Notes under the pieces: generated by a model
The model's input: only the letters and a program-made list of their open reading frames with translations
The model's database searches: none
Told to the model about the DNA's origin: nothing
DNA from: Cyanobacteria bacterium REEB67
Lineage (GTDB): Bacteria; Cyanobacteriota; Vampirovibrionia; Obscuribacterales; Obscuribacteraceae
Assembly: GCA_018971775.1 (NCBI GenBank)
Contig: JAGXAB010000004.1
Location: 78,275 to 142,274, forward strand
Direction: 5' to 3'
Length of the DNA stretch: 64,000 nt
Shown: one piece after another, positions 8,509-17,776 of the stretch
How positions within the stretch are numbered: position 1 is the stretch's first letter
Layout: each line of letters opens with the position of its first letter
Program-made: the position numbers and the translations under genes

Positions 8509-9696
8509 ATGGAAGTTTCAAAAAGACTCAAGTCTATTCCTCCCTATGTCTTCGCTGAAATCGCAAAGAAAAGCCAGGCCGTAGCCGCGCGCGGCGTAGA
8601 CGTCATCAATCTGGGCATAGGCGATCCTGACCAGCCCACCCCGAGACACATTGTCGACGCCATGCACGAAGCTCTCGAAAAACCGATCAACCATCATTAT
8701 CCGCCCTTCGGCGGCACCAAGGAATACAAAACGGCCTGCGCCGAATGGTGCAAAAAACGTTTCGGCTTCGACGTCGATCCCAATACCGAAGTCACGTCCT
8801 TGATCGGCTCAAAGGAAGGTCTGCACAACTTGATCATGGCCTTCATCGACGACGGCGACATCAACATCATTCCCGATCCCGGTTATCCGGTTTATCGCAC
8901 ATCGACACTCCTGGCCGGTGGTGAAGCGTACTTCATGCCACTCACACCGGAAAACAATTTCTTGCCGGATTTCGAGGCGATACCACAGGCGGTGCTGAAT
9001 AAAGCCAAGATGCTGATGATCAGCTATCCGAACAATCCAACCGCCGGCATTGCCGATTTGAAGTTTTTCGAGAAAGCAGTCGCTTTCTGCAAAAAGCACA
9101 ACATCCTTCTCTGCCATGACCTCGCTTATTCAGAGATGACCTTCGACGGTTACAAGGCTCCTTCCATTCTTGAAGTAAAAGGCGCCAAGGACATCGCCAT
9201 CGAATTGCACTCCCTCTCCAAGAGCTACAACATGACCGGTTGGAGAATCGGTTTTGCCGTCGGCAATGCCGAAGCAATCGCCGCTCTCGCCAAGATAAAA
9301 TCCAATATCGACACCGATATTTTCCGCGCCGTCCAGTTTGCCGCCATCGCCGGTATGACAGGACCGACCGACCATATCGCATTTTGCAACAACCTCTACG
9401 TCGAGCGCCGCGACTATGCCGTCGAACGCCTGCGTAAGTTGGGCTGGCCTGTTGAGCCTATTAAAGCGACCTTCTACATGTGGTTGCCCACACCTCCCGG
9501 TGTCAGCTCCGCCGATTTCAGCAATCTCATGCTCGAGACCGCCGGTATAGTAGTACCGCCTGGTACCGCCTACGGTCCCGGTGGCGAAGGCTTCATTCGT
9601 ATGTCGCTCTGCGTGGAAAAATCCAGATTGGAAGAGGCCTTCGATCGCATGGCCAAGCATTCCATCACTTACGATATGGCTAAAGCCAAGGTATAG
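8509..9696 (+). CDS. dapL: LL-diaminopimelate aminotransferase
   Basis: A 395-residue class I/II aminotransferase of fold type I. The opening KSIPPYVFAEIAKK and INLGIGDPDQPTP, the segment YPPFGGTKEYKTA, and the PLP-lysine motif LHSLSKSYNMTGWRIGF fit LL-DAP aminotransferase, which converts tetrahydrodipicolinate directly to LL-diaminopimelate for lysine and peptidoglycan. This variant is known from cyanobacteria, plants, Chlamydia and some anaerobes. Start: ATG at 8509, with AAAGG 9 bases before it. A related alanine or aspartate aminotransferase is the main alternative. The next gene follows by 22 bases and is probably cotranscribed. Confidence 0.85.
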   Translation: MEVSKRLKSIPPYVFAEIAKKSQAVAARGVDVINLGIGDPDQPTPRHIVDAMHEALEKPINHHYPPFGGTKEYKTACAEWCKKRFGFDVDPNTEVTSLIGSKEGLHNLIMAFIDDGDINIIPDPGYPVYRTSTLLAGGEAYFMPLTPENNFLPDFEAIPQAVLNKAKMLMISYPNNPTAGIADLKFFEKAVAFCKKHNILLCHDLAYSEMTFDGYKAPSILEVKGAKDIAIELHSLSKSYNMTGWRIGFAVGNAEAIAALAKIKSNIDTDIFRAVQFAAIAGMTGPTDHIAFCNNLYVERRDYAVERLRKLGWPVEPIKATFYMWLPTPPGVSSADFSNLMLETAGIVVPPGTAYGPGGEGFIRMSLCVEKSRLEEAFDRMAKHSITYDMAKAKV

Positions 9697-9718
9697 AGGT
9701 CGGGAGCTTCCCAAATAC

Positions 9719-11326
9719 ATGCAAAAAGAGAAGCAGTACTCGGCAAAATCTATCCAAATCTTGCCCGGGAATCCGACTGCCACAGCCATCCATCAAATCC
9801 TCACCTGGGCGCTGGAAAACCTCGACAAACAAGTCGAAGTAATCTGGCCCTCGGCGACCAAAGGATCTGAATACAAACTCACCGCCCATGCTGACCCCAT
9901 GGGTGGTGATCCAAAATGGGTGCTCAATGTCGCCTCCGCTGGTGAAACCAAATTGATCTGGGAATTCACCAGCTGCGACTCTTTGCTTGTTTTCAATCGC
10001 ATCGAAGCTTCTCTGAACGAACGCGAAGGCACGACTCGCGTCAGCAATCAAGTCGCGGTTACAAAGGAGGATCAAGCCGAAGAGAAGGCCTTTTTCTATG
10101 TGCCGGAGGCCGTCACCAAGCAACGTTCGACCATCCCCATTCCAATGGTTGGACAGGAAAGCTCGCTCAACCGCTCGAGCACCGTGCTCAATGGAGATCT
10201 GGCCTTCGTCCAGATCAGCGCCCTGCTGCAATCCATCGCTCTGGCTAAAATGACCGGCCGCCTCGAAATCGATAGCGAAGAAGGGGCCGCCGAAGTTTTC
10301 TTCGAAAACGGACAGCCGCTCCACGCCAGCAGTCCCGGTCTCGAAGGAGCCGAGTGCGTTTATGAGCTGGTCACCTGGAAAGAGGGCCGTTTCTTTTTCC
10401 AACCGAAAGTACAGACCAAAAACAAAACTATCACCGACAATCTCGATTCACTGATGATTCAAGGTGCGCAGCTTTTCGACAAACATAGCTTCCTGAAAAA
10501 TTCCGGTTTCAAAACCGATTGCGTTCTGCTCAAGACCCAGCACAATCTCGATGACGCCGCTCTGAAAAAAATCCTGGCACCGGCAATACCGGTTGCTTTC
10601 GCCCCGCAGCGCAAATTTTTCGACATGATCGACGATCGCTCCACCGCCGATGAATTGATCAAAAAAATGGAGCTGAAGAAGAGCGCCTGGGTGCCGATCA
10701 TCTGCAACATGCTCAGTTGCGGACTGGCCGCTTTCACCAAGCCTCCGAAGCGCGGCAATCTGCCTCCGCTCGAACCAAAAGCGGTCGACTCGGCGGCCAT
10801 TCAGTCGGTAATCATGTCATTGCGTCGCGGCGACACCGGCATGTTCAATTTCCCCGCCTTTCTCTACTTCCTCGAACAAGAATATTTCCGCGGCCACCGC
10901 TCCGGCAGCCCCATTTCGGTAATTGTTTTCGAGATGCGCGTCAAATCCGGACCAAACGGTGCCATACGCGAGCCTTTGCCGATTGGTGCTCTAAGAGAAG
11001 CGGTACTGCGCATATCGCAGACCAAGCGTCACAACGATTTGCTCGCCCACTATGAAGCCTTCGACTACGCTCTGCTCTGCCCCGACACCAAGGGTGAGGG
11101 CGCTCGGGTCTTTGCCAATCGCATCATGCAGGCACTGCTGAAAACACCACTTTCCACCGGTGTAGACGCCCGCTCCCTGTCACTGTCCTTTGGTGCGGCC
11201 TGCGTCCCCGAAGATTTCCTCGAACTCGGCCTCTTGCTCTCCGCGGCGGAAGCAGGCAAAGCCGCGGCTCTAGCCACGCCTGAAAAACCAATCGTCCTCT
11301 ACCGCGACCTGCTCTCTAAAGACTGA
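9719..11326 (+). CDS. DUF4388 protein with degenerate GGDEF-like C-terminus
   Basis: A 535-residue cytoplasmic protein. Residues about 160-260 match the DUF4388 pattern (ALLQSIALAKMTGRLEI, then AAEVFFENGQPLHA and WKEGRFFFQP), a domain found in PatA-like and gliding or two-component proteins. The last 170 residues follow the layout of a GGDEF domain (FLYFLEQEY, RHNDLLAHYEAFDYALLCPD, then RIMQALL and SLSFGAA), but the GG[D/E]EF active loop is replaced by HYEAFD. It therefore should not make c-di-GMP and may bind nucleotide or partners instead. ATG at 9719, 22 bases after dapL. It ends 2 bases before the convergent gene's stop. Confidence 0.8.
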   Translation: MQKEKQYSAKSIQILPGNPTATAIHQILTWALENLDKQVEVIWPSATKGSEYKLTAHADPMGGDPKWVLNVASAGETKLIWEFTSCDSLLVFNRIEASLNEREGTTRVSNQVAVTKEDQAEEKAFFYVPEAVTKQRSTIPIPMVGQESSLNRSSTVLNGDLAFVQISALLQSIALAKMTGRLEIDSEEGAAEVFFENGQPLHASSPGLEGAECVYELVTWKEGRFFFQPKVQTKNKTITDNLDSLMIQGAQLFDKHSFLKNSGFKTDCVLLKTQHNLDDAALKKILAPAIPVAFAPQRKFFDMIDDRSTADELIKKMELKKSAWVPIICNMLSCGLAAFTKPPKRGNLPPLEPKAVDSAAIQSVIMSLRRGDTGMFNFPAFLYFLEQEYFRGHRSGSPISVIVFEMRVKSGPNGAIREPLPIGALREAVLRISQTKRHNDLLAHYEAFDYALLCPDTKGEGARVFANRIMQALLKTPLSTGVDARSLSLSFGAACVPEDFLELGLLLSAAEAGKAAALATPEKPIVLYRDLLSKD

Positions 11327-11328
11327 TT

Positions 11329-12015
11329 TTAGTAATACTGCTTGATCTTTTCTGTGTCGTTCTTTTCCCAACTGTAGCCACCCTGGACATTGGTGTCCGC
11401 TATATAGTCGGCGACGAATGAAACTGATTGACGCTGCGAACCGCTCGGAAAATTGAGCCCGGGATTGCCGTCGAGACTGCGCACCACTTCGTTCAGGGTG
11501 CCGTCGAAACGCGGATTGCCGGAGGAGGTGATGATCTGACCGAAGATATGATGATCGCGCGTGACCGTGACACGCATGGTGGCACGACCACGGTCGAAGG
11601 CAAGCTCCTGCCATCTCGCGTATATCTCGCGCGAAAGCTGCTGGTGCCAGGCGTCCCAGGCCACAGTCAGTTCTTTGGAACCACGCTCGGTGCCGATATC
11701 AAAAGCATTTTTATCGGCATTGCTGACCAGAGGCTGACTGGCGGAATTATCAAACTGGGCATTGCCAACAAGACCGCCCCCACCTTGATTGGCAAAACCG
11801 GCCAGGTTACGAGAGGGCGCTACTGGTGGCGCCGGTGGTGGCATATCCGAAGCCGATCCGTTCAGACCGGGACGACTGAGCCGACTCATCGCACCGTCGA
11901 GGCGCACACCTCCTTGCAAAACCTGGGCGGATGCAGGAGCGGTGAGCGAAACGGCGACAATGGTCGCGGCGAATAGCCAAGTTTGCATAATCTGACGATT
12001 AAGACGGGCCGACAT
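11329..12015 (-). CDS. Exported protein with TonB-C-terminal-like domain
   Basis: A 228-residue protein with a signal peptide (LFAATIVAVSLTAPASAQ). After a Gly/Pro-rich linker, the C-terminal 100 residues (REIYARWQ, then ATMRVTVTRDHHIFG and SGNPRFDGTLNEVVRSL) follow the pattern of the TonB/TolA C-terminal fold: a helix with a Trp, two strands with a turn, then an amphipathic helix. There is no N-terminal anchor of the usual TonB type, so it is more like the soluble TonB-C proteins that act in the periplasm. The ATG at 12015 has AGAGGAAAC before it; an upstream start at 12039 is less likely. Confidence 0.65.
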   Translation of the reverse strand: MSARLNRQIMQTWLFAATIVAVSLTAPASAQVLQGGVRLDGAMSRLSRPGLNGSASDMPPPAPPVAPSRNLAGFANQGGGGLVGNAQFDNSASQPLVSNADKNAFDIGTERGSKELTVAWDAWHQQLSREIYARWQELAFDRGRATMRVTVTRDHHIFGQIITSSGNPRFDGTLNEVVRSLDGNPGLNFPSGSQRQSVSFVADYIADTNVQGGYSWEKNDTEKIKQYY

Positions 12016-12111
12016 GAGAGTTTCCTCTACGAATATCAAGAATCACTGACAGTATCTTAGGACGTTTGAAGGCCGGGACTGTTCCAGGCAAGAGGCCCTA
12101 TTTTAGAGCGC

Positions 12112-13503
12112 TTAGCGGCCAAATATCAATCCCAGCACACTGCCGGCCACAGCACCGCGCAGAGCGCCGCTGCGCATACTCGAGTATCCGGTGGAACGAC
12201 CGTAGCCGCCATATCCATATCCTCCATATCCGCCATATCCGCCGCCATAGCGATTGCCACCGAAGATGGCGCCGGTAATCGCACCAGCAGCGGCTCCGGC
12301 CAAACCAAATTCAACAGCGCGGGTAAGCCTGCGGTTCATCGAAGAGCCGGTGTGCGAGGAGAAGCCGCTGACTCCCGATCCGGAAGCGCTCGGTGCGTGG
12401 CTGTTGGCAAAAGGCGTCACGCCCGAGCCGGCCGCAGCACTGGCGATATTGCCACCGGCGGCGGCGGTCAAGCTGGCCAGGGCGTTTTGATAGGTAGTAT
12501 TGTTCGGGTCGAGGGCGGAAGCGCGGGCCATGGCCGTGCGAGCGCGGCCAGTGTCGCCTTTGGCTTTATAGGCCTGACCGAGGGCAAATTGGACATCGGC
12601 GTCGCCGGGGGCTTCATTGGCCACCTGACCGAGTTCTGAGATAGCACCGTCATAATCGCCGCTCTTATATTTAACTGAAGCATCGTCAACCATGCCCTTC
12701 AAGCGAGCGCGGTCACCGCCACCAGAAGATGATGATGAAGATGATGAAGATGGAGACCCACCACTGTTTTTGGGCGCGCTGGCTATGGCCGGAGCGCCGC
12801 CTTTACCGCCGGCAGCGCCACGCTGACCGGACGAAAGCTTATTGGCGACAGAAGTGACGGTATCGCGCAAGTCTTGATCCTGGGGATTGATTCTCTGCGC
12901 CTGACGATAATCGGCCAGGGCCGCCTTCAAATCACCGCGGCCCTCGGCAATGACGCCGAGATTATAGTAAGCGTCGGCGTTATTTGGATCATTGCTGATG
13001 ATTTTGCGAAAGGCCTGCTCGGCCTTATCAACTTTACCATCTGTATAGAGCTGCATGGCATCGGCCACAGCCTGGCTATTGTCTTGAGGAGCGCCATCGG
13101 CGGCGGCATAGCTGTCGGCGCCTTTAGCCTTATAAGCCGGTGCCGAAGCGGTTTTGCCCGAATTGGCGGAAGTGTCCAGAGTCGGAGCGAGCGGCGGTAA
13201 AAAGTCCGGAGAAGAGGCCCCACCCTTGCCGTAAGCGAGCGCCTTTTGAATAGCGGCGATGCGACTGTCGGTGCTGCCACTCTTGCTTTCGCCGAAGAGC
13301 TTTATCTCCAGCGCTTTTAGCCTGGCATCTTCGGACATGTTTTTGCGCGGCGCGCCGTAGATAACCTGCTCGAAGTTATCAAGTTTGTTATTGTCGAAAC
13401 CAATGGGCGACGAATCGGCCAGGCTGGCAAGAGGGGACATAGTGATAATAGCCAGCGCCTGAGTGGCGGCCGTCAATATTTGCAGTTTTCTTTTGATAAT
13501 CAT
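12112..13503 (-). CDS. Exported TPR protein with Ser-rich linker and Gly/Tyr-rich C-terminus
   Basis: A 463-residue protein. Residues 1-29 form a signal peptide. Two TPR groups are visible: ADAYYNLGVIAEGRGDLKAA around residue 180 and ADVQFALGQAYKAKGDTGRA around residue 305. Between them is a poly-Ser linker encoded by GAT/GAA microsatellite-like repeats at about 12,727-12,755. The C-terminus has a hydrophobic glycine zipper (GLAGAAAGAITGAIFGG), then RYGGGYGGYGGYGYGGYGR and a second short zipper (AVAGSVLGLIFGR). Two zippers around a Gly/Tyr-rich loop suggest insertion in a membrane, probably the outer one. TPRs usually bind protein partners; none is evident nearby. Confidence 0.75.
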   Translation of the reverse strand: MIIKRKLQILTAATQALAIITMSPLASLADSSPIGFDNNKLDNFEQVIYGAPRKNMSEDARLKALEIKLFGESKSGSTDSRIAAIQKALAYGKGGASSPDFLPPLAPTLDTSANSGKTASAPAYKAKGADSYAAADGAPQDNSQAVADAMQLYTDGKVDKAEQAFRKIISNDPNNADAYYNLGVIAEGRGDLKAALADYRQAQRINPQDQDLRDTVTSVANKLSSGQRGAAGGKGGAPAIASAPKNSGGSPSSSSSSSSSGGGDRARLKGMVDDASVKYKSGDYDGAISELGQVANEAPGDADVQFALGQAYKAKGDTGRARTAMARASALDPNNTTYQNALASLTAAAGGNIASAAAGSGVTPFANSHAPSASGSGVSGFSSHTGSSMNRRLTRAVEFGLAGAAAGAITGAIFGGNRYGGGYGGYGGYGYGGYGRSTGYSSMRSGALRGAVAGSVLGLIFGR

Positions 13504-13851
13504 GACGAACCATGCCTGTGGTTTCTGAATAGTTGCTTAGACGATAAGGAGACTGGCGAAGGCAATAAATAGAAGAAAAGCTCGACGAATTCAAGTGGGT
13601 ATAAAACTGGTTAACAGGCTCTCTTATAATGCTACCTTACTATGAATTGGTCGATTGACTGAAGCTCGCCGATTGATTTTGCGTAACTAAGACTGACGTA
13701 ATAAAAAGGGCAGGGTTCCGGCAGTCATTTTGGTCCTTTTTTGAGCGCAAAATAGAGTGAATGTGTTAGGGTAGTGCGTAATGAGAACAGCTTATGTAGC
13801 GGGTTTCTAAGCATACTGTTTTGATCTTGAAGTGAAACGCGTGGGGATTGT
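13504..13851. other. Intergenic region upstream of the RND adaptor
   Basis: These 348 bases lie between two divergent genes. They are AT-richer than their surroundings and must contain both promoters. I do not see a confident -35/-10 pair, an RNA gene or an open reading frame. Confidence 0.4.
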
Positions 13852-15204
13852 GTGAAGAACGAGATTAAATCGCTCCGTCTGAGTTTGAGTCTTGGATTAG
13901 CCTGCTTGCTTAGCCTGTCGGCATTGACCCTGAGCGGCTGCGAACATCAATCGACCGCCGGTAATACCAACGAGGACGGCAAAACATCGGCTCCGGACGA
14001 CTCGACCCGAGTGGCGCGAGTCGATGGCCAGTGCATAATCGCCGTCGCTCCCGAGACAGAAAAAGCACTCAATTTGAAGACCAGCAAGGTGCAGATCCGT
14101 TCGGTTGATTTTGCCGTCAAAACCACCGGTGAAGTGCAGGCCAACGCCAATCTCACCACCCACGTCAATACGCCGGTAACAGGCCGCGTCACCGAGATTT
14201 TCGTCAGCATCGGCGACATCGTCAAACAGGGTCAGACGCTGATGCAGATGCACAGCCAGGATATCGAACAGGCAGAAGCGGATCTTCTCCAGAACGCTTC
14301 GCAAGTGCGCGCCGACCTCAAACGCGATCTACTCCAGATCGACTCCGACATCACGCAGGGGCAAGCACAGCTTGGCCTTTCCCAGAGCACTTTTATGCGC
14401 GTCAAAGGTTTGCTCGATGAAAAAATCGCATCGCGTGCCGATTATGAAGCAGCCAAAACTCAGTACGATAAAGACAAGATCAGCCTCGATGCACTGCAGA
14501 CAAAAAGACAGGCCACGGTTTCGCTGTCCAAAGAGCGCATGACGTTGCTTACCGAGCCGATTAAACAAAAATTGAGACTGCTTGGCACATCGGACAAACA
14601 AATAGAAGATGTGATCCGCACCGGCGAAATCAATCCGGTCGTGCCAATCGTTTCCCCGGAAACCGGCATCGTCACCGAGCGACTGATCAACGTCGGCGAA
14701 CTTGCCGATCCGACCAAACCACTCTTCACCATCGCCGATTTCACGTCGGTCTGGCTGAAAGCTGACGTATACGAAAAAGACATATCCAAGATACGCGTCG
14801 GTGAGCCGATTCAACTGCAAGTGGACAGCTTCCCCGGCGAAAAATTCTCGGGCAAACTCAATTATGTATCCGATTCTGTCAATCCCGACACACGGACATT
14901 GATGGTCCGCGCCGAAGTGCCCAATCCGGGCAGCAAATTAAAGCCAAAAATGTTTGCCCGGATGCGCATCTTCACAGGCAACAGCCAGGTTCTCACCATC
15001 GAAAAGAGCGCCGTCCAGGATGCCGATGACGATAAGGTCGTCTATATCCCGATGGGCAACGGCCGTTTCCGTGAGCAGAAAGTCAAACTAGGCGGCGAAT
15101 CTGGCAATCTAGACGAAGTCGTCGCCGGCGTACACAATGGTGAACCAGTCGTCATAAACGGCAGTTTCGAATTACGCTCGGAAGCGCTCAAACAGACAAA
15201 TTGA
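13852..15204 (+). CDS. RND-type efflux periplasmic adaptor lipoprotein (CzcB/HlyD family)
   Basis: A 450-residue protein. A signal peptide ends in the lipobox LTLSGC, so it is a lipoprotein. Then come a barrel-sandwich segment (TTHVNTPVTGRVTEIFVSIG), a long alpha-hairpin with coiled-coil character (residues about 145-240), and the second lipoyl half (VPIVSPETGIVTERLINVGE). The beta-barrel (VWLKADVYEKDISKIRVGE) and a membrane-proximal domain complete it. This order is that of the CzcB/CusB adaptors that link an inner-membrane RND pump to an outer-membrane channel. No RND pump or TolC-like gene is next to it, which is unusual. GTG start at 13852 with GGGG nine bases upstream. Confidence 0.88.
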   Translation: MKNEIKSLRLSLSLGLACLLSLSALTLSGCEHQSTAGNTNEDGKTSAPDDSTRVARVDGQCIIAVAPETEKALNLKTSKVQIRSVDFAVKTTGEVQANANLTTHVNTPVTGRVTEIFVSIGDIVKQGQTLMQMHSQDIEQAEADLLQNASQVRADLKRDLLQIDSDITQGQAQLGLSQSTFMRVKGLLDEKIASRADYEAAKTQYDKDKISLDALQTKRQATVSLSKERMTLLTEPIKQKLRLLGTSDKQIEDVIRTGEINPVVPIVSPETGIVTERLINVGELADPTKPLFTIADFTSVWLKADVYEKDISKIRVGEPIQLQVDSFPGEKFSGKLNYVSDSVNPDTRTLMVRAEVPNPGSKLKPKMFARMRIFTGNSQVLTIEKSAVQDADDDKVVYIPMGNGRFREQKVKLGGESGNLDEVVAGVHNGEPVVINGSFELRSEALKQTN

Positions 15205-15361
15205 GCTTCAGCGGCGGCAGTCTTAATTATTTCCCACAGGATCCTTTAACCGCTCCTTAAGCAGGGCGAAACTAGACTTGTTTGAGAAAGGGAACTTCAG
15301 ACAGTTTCAATGGTCTGACCTTCTAGAACAAACCGGAGAGAAGGACTAAGGATTAAAGATT

Positions 15362-15487
15362 ATGGAATATGCCCTTGGATTATCGCTGACCGCGATCGGC
15401 ACATTTCTGGCGATCTGGATAAATGATACTTTTGCCTTCGGCGGCGAATTGCCAGAAGACGCGCAGAAACAGATGCACAGCCACTAA
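15362..15487 (+). CDS. Possible 41-residue single-span membrane peptide
   Basis: A short ORF starting MEYALGLSLTAIGTFLAIWI and ending in a hydrophilic tail with two His (QKQMHSH). One transmembrane helix followed by an acidic, His-containing tail resembles small accessory subunits of membrane pumps. The upstream region has AGGA-type purines (AAGGACTAAGGAT), a little far from the ATG. It lies 157 bases after the adaptor on the same strand and is followed by a hairpin, which suits a real gene at the end of a transcript. Confidence 0.45.
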   Translation: MEYALGLSLTAIGTFLAIWINDTFAFGGELPEDAQKQMHSH

Positions 15488-15494
15488 ATATGGT

Positions 15495-15515
15495 GGCGGC
15501 AATAATCTTGCTGCC
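15495..15515. terminator. Hairpin between convergent genes
   Basis: GGCGGCAA, loop TAATC, TTGCTGCC forms an 8-base-pair stem between the end of the small peptide ORF and the end of the sensor kinase gene. There is no clear T tract, so termination is inferred from position. Confidence 0.45.
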
Positions 15516-15524
15516 GACAGCGGT

Positions 15525-17003
15525 CTACTTAATTGCTGCAATCGACGCCTTGCGCTCGGCGGCTTCACCGCTTAACGTGCCCGCTTCAAGATTCTGAGCA
15601 CCAAAGCGTACCTCAACAATCGTGCCCTCGGAAGCGCGAGCACTGCGAATGTTGACTAGAGCATCATGCGAATTGGCAATCTCGCGCACGATCGCTAGAC
15701 CAAGGCCACTACCCGAAGATTTGACGCCGGCATTTTCCTCCGGCACTCTGTAAAAGCGCTCGAATACCCGCGAACGCTCGGGCTCGGGAATACCGGGGCC
15801 ATCGTCCTCGACTTCGAAGATGCGCACACGCTCATCTGGAGCGGAGACGCGCACGGTGATCCGGCCGCCGTTCTGGGTGTAGCGGATGGCATTTTCGACA
15901 AGATTGGAACAGAGCTCGTGCAGGGCCCAACGGTCGCCGAGCATAGTCGTCGGCTCTTCCGTGCCCTCGAAGCCGATGTCGATATTGCGCTCGACCGCTT
16001 GCGGCACAAGCTCGCCCATGACCGCTTTGGCCACATCCGAGAGGTCGAGCATCGACCAGCGGCTCGGATCTTGCGCCTCCGGACCGGTCCTGGCCAGGGT
16101 GAGCAATTGATTGGTCAGACGTGTGGCCCGGTCGGCACTGGTGCGGATCTGAGTGAGGGCATGCTTGATATCGCTCGGGTCGGTCTGGCGCAGAGCCAGC
16201 TCGGTCTGAGTCTTCAGCCCGGCCACCGGCGTGCGCAATTGATGGGCGGCGTTGGCGACGAACCTTCTCTGCGCTTCGATATCGAGGTGCAGTCGTTCGA
16301 GAAGACCATTGATAGCACTGACCAGGGTGCGCACCTCACGCGGTACATTTTCTTCCGGAATCGGTCCGAGATCATGGGGAGTGCGTGCCGCCACGGCGTC
16401 ACGCAAATTGTTCAAAGGCGTCAATCCACGCCGAATACCGAGAAAAATGGCCAGGCCAATACCAATGACGATCAATAGCTGCGGGGCGACGACGCCAATC
16501 AAAATCTTATCGGCAAATTCTTCTCTGGCGTGCAGCGTTTCAGCGACCTGGATGATCGCCTTGCCGCCAGACTGCGGTTCGCGAAAAAGCAGGGAGGCGA
16601 TGCGCACTTCCTCACCGCGGATACGGCCATAGGCAAATTCCGGCTCGCGCTCATTGAGATCGCTGACGGCGCCAAATTCACTCCCCGGAATTCTGGTATC
16701 ACTGGCGATGACATCGCCATGGCTATCTTTGACCTGATAATAGAGTCTGTCCTTGACGTTGTCTTTTAAAATCTCGAGAGCGACCGGCGGCAAGTCGACT
16801 ACGACTCGACCATCCCGGCTGACGATATGGCTGGCGATGGAATGCACCGAATCGACAAGGGCCTGGTCGTAGCCTTCGGTGGCAAAGGCGATCGCCAGGC
16901 CGTATGTGACCAGGGCGCCGACCAGCCAGAGCACCAGTACTGGTATCATCAACCAGTAGAGAAGTTGCCGACGCAAAGATGGTGTTGTTTGTTTTTCAGT
17001 CAT
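15525..17003 (-). CDS. Two-component sensor histidine kinase (QseC/TctE type)
   Basis: About 492 residues: a membrane helix (YWLMIPVLVLWLVGALVTYG), a periplasmic sensor region of about 130 residues, a second helix (LIVIGIGLAIFLGIRRG) and a HAMP-like linker. The dimerisation helix follows with phosphoacceptor His254 in NAAHQLRTPVAGLK. The ATPase domain shows the N box (LCSNLVENAIRYT), G1 (VEDDGPGIPEPE) and G2 (GSGLGLAIVREI). The start at 17003 overlaps the stop of the response regulator gene by 8 bases, so the pair is translationally coupled. The sensor region matches the 2CSK_N-like type often linked to tricarboxylate or quorum signals, but the signal here is unknown. Confidence 0.93.
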   Translation of the reverse strand: MTEKQTTPSLRRQLLYWLMIPVLVLWLVGALVTYGLAIAFATEGYDQALVDSVHSIASHIVSRDGRVVVDLPPVALEILKDNVKDRLYYQVKDSHGDVIASDTRIPGSEFGAVSDLNEREPEFAYGRIRGEEVRIASLLFREPQSGGKAIIQVAETLHAREEFADKILIGVVAPQLLIVIGIGLAIFLGIRRGLTPLNNLRDAVAARTPHDLGPIPEENVPREVRTLVSAINGLLERLHLDIEAQRRFVANAAHQLRTPVAGLKTQTELALRQTDPSDIKHALTQIRTSADRATRLTNQLLTLARTGPEAQDPSRWSMLDLSDVAKAVMGELVPQAVERNIDIGFEGTEEPTTMLGDRWALHELCSNLVENAIRYTQNGGRITVRVSAPDERVRIFEVEDDGPGIPEPERSRVFERFYRVPEENAGVKSSGSGLGLAIVREIANSHDALVNIRSARASEGTIVEVRFGAQNLEAGTLSGEAAERKASIAAIK

Positions 17004-17673
17004 GTTCGACACTTTCCGAAAGCAAATAGCCAAGGCCGCGGATAGCCTTCACCGAGACACCATAGGGCTCGATTTTTTTGCGCAGACGGTGAATATTGAC
17101 CTCGATGGCATTGTGAGAAACTTCTTCACCAAATCCGTACATATGCTCGATCAATTGTTCTTTATTGACGACATTGTTGGCGCGCAGCATCAGGACTTCA
17201 AGCAAGGCCAGCTCGCGGGCGGATAGATCGATCAATTCATCGTTGCCGGTGACCCGGCGGCCGACAGTGTCCAGCTTCAGGGCACCATAGGAGACCTCCA
17301 CTTCGCCGGCGGCCATCTGCCGACGGATCATCGCCCGGATGCGCGCCTCGAGCTCGGGCAGGTCGAAAGGCTTAGTCAAATAATCGTCAGCGCCAAAATC
17401 CAGACCCATGACCCGATCTTCGAGGCGGTCTCGGGCGGTCAATATCAGCACCGGCAGAGTCTGCTTGCGAGCCCGCAGGCGACGCAAGACTTCCAGTCCG
17501 TCCAGTTTCGGCAGACCGAGGTCGAGGATTAACAAATCGAAAATATTGGACGCCAGCGCCAGATCGGCGTCGGCACCGCTCATGATCTGATCGACGGTGT
17601 ATCCGGCTTGCCTGAGGGCTTTGGATATACCATCGGACAATATTTCATCATCTTCGACGAGCAAAAGGCGCAT
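16996..17673 (-). CDS. OmpR/PhoB-family response regulator
   Basis: A 225-residue regulator. The receiver domain has the acidic pocket (VEDD, residues 6-9), phosphoacceptor Asp51 in LLILDLGLPKLDG, the LTARD Thr and the conserved Lys in LTKPFD. The C-terminal winged-helix domain shows LSARELALLEVLMLRANNVV and IEVNIHRLRKKI, as expected for the OmpR DNA-binding domain. It is first in a two-gene operon with the histidine kinase. Its promoter must lie in the 103 bases shared with the divergent esterase gene. Confidence 0.94.
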   Translation of the reverse strand: MRLLLVEDDEILSDGISKALRQAGYTVDQIMSGADADLALASNIFDLLILDLGLPKLDGLEVLRRLRARKQTLPVLILTARDRLEDRVMGLDFGADDYLTKPFDLPELEARIRAMIRRQMAAGEVEVSYGALKLDTVGRRVTGNDELIDLSARELALLEVLMLRANNVVNKEQLIEHMYGFGEEVSHNAIEVNIHRLRKKIEPYGVSVKAIRGLGYLLSESVEHD

Positions 17674-17776
17674 AGTTGATTAGTATAGCCTCAAAATCAG
17701 CAGCACAGTAAGCTCGGTGTAAGCTCCCGCGGTTAAGATACTTTCTGAATTGAACTTTTTAACAGTGAGAGAGTAA

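Noticed and set aside
12720..12760. GAT/GAA microsatellite as a separate regulatory repeat
   Set aside because: It lies within the TPR protein gene and simply encodes the poly-Ser linker.
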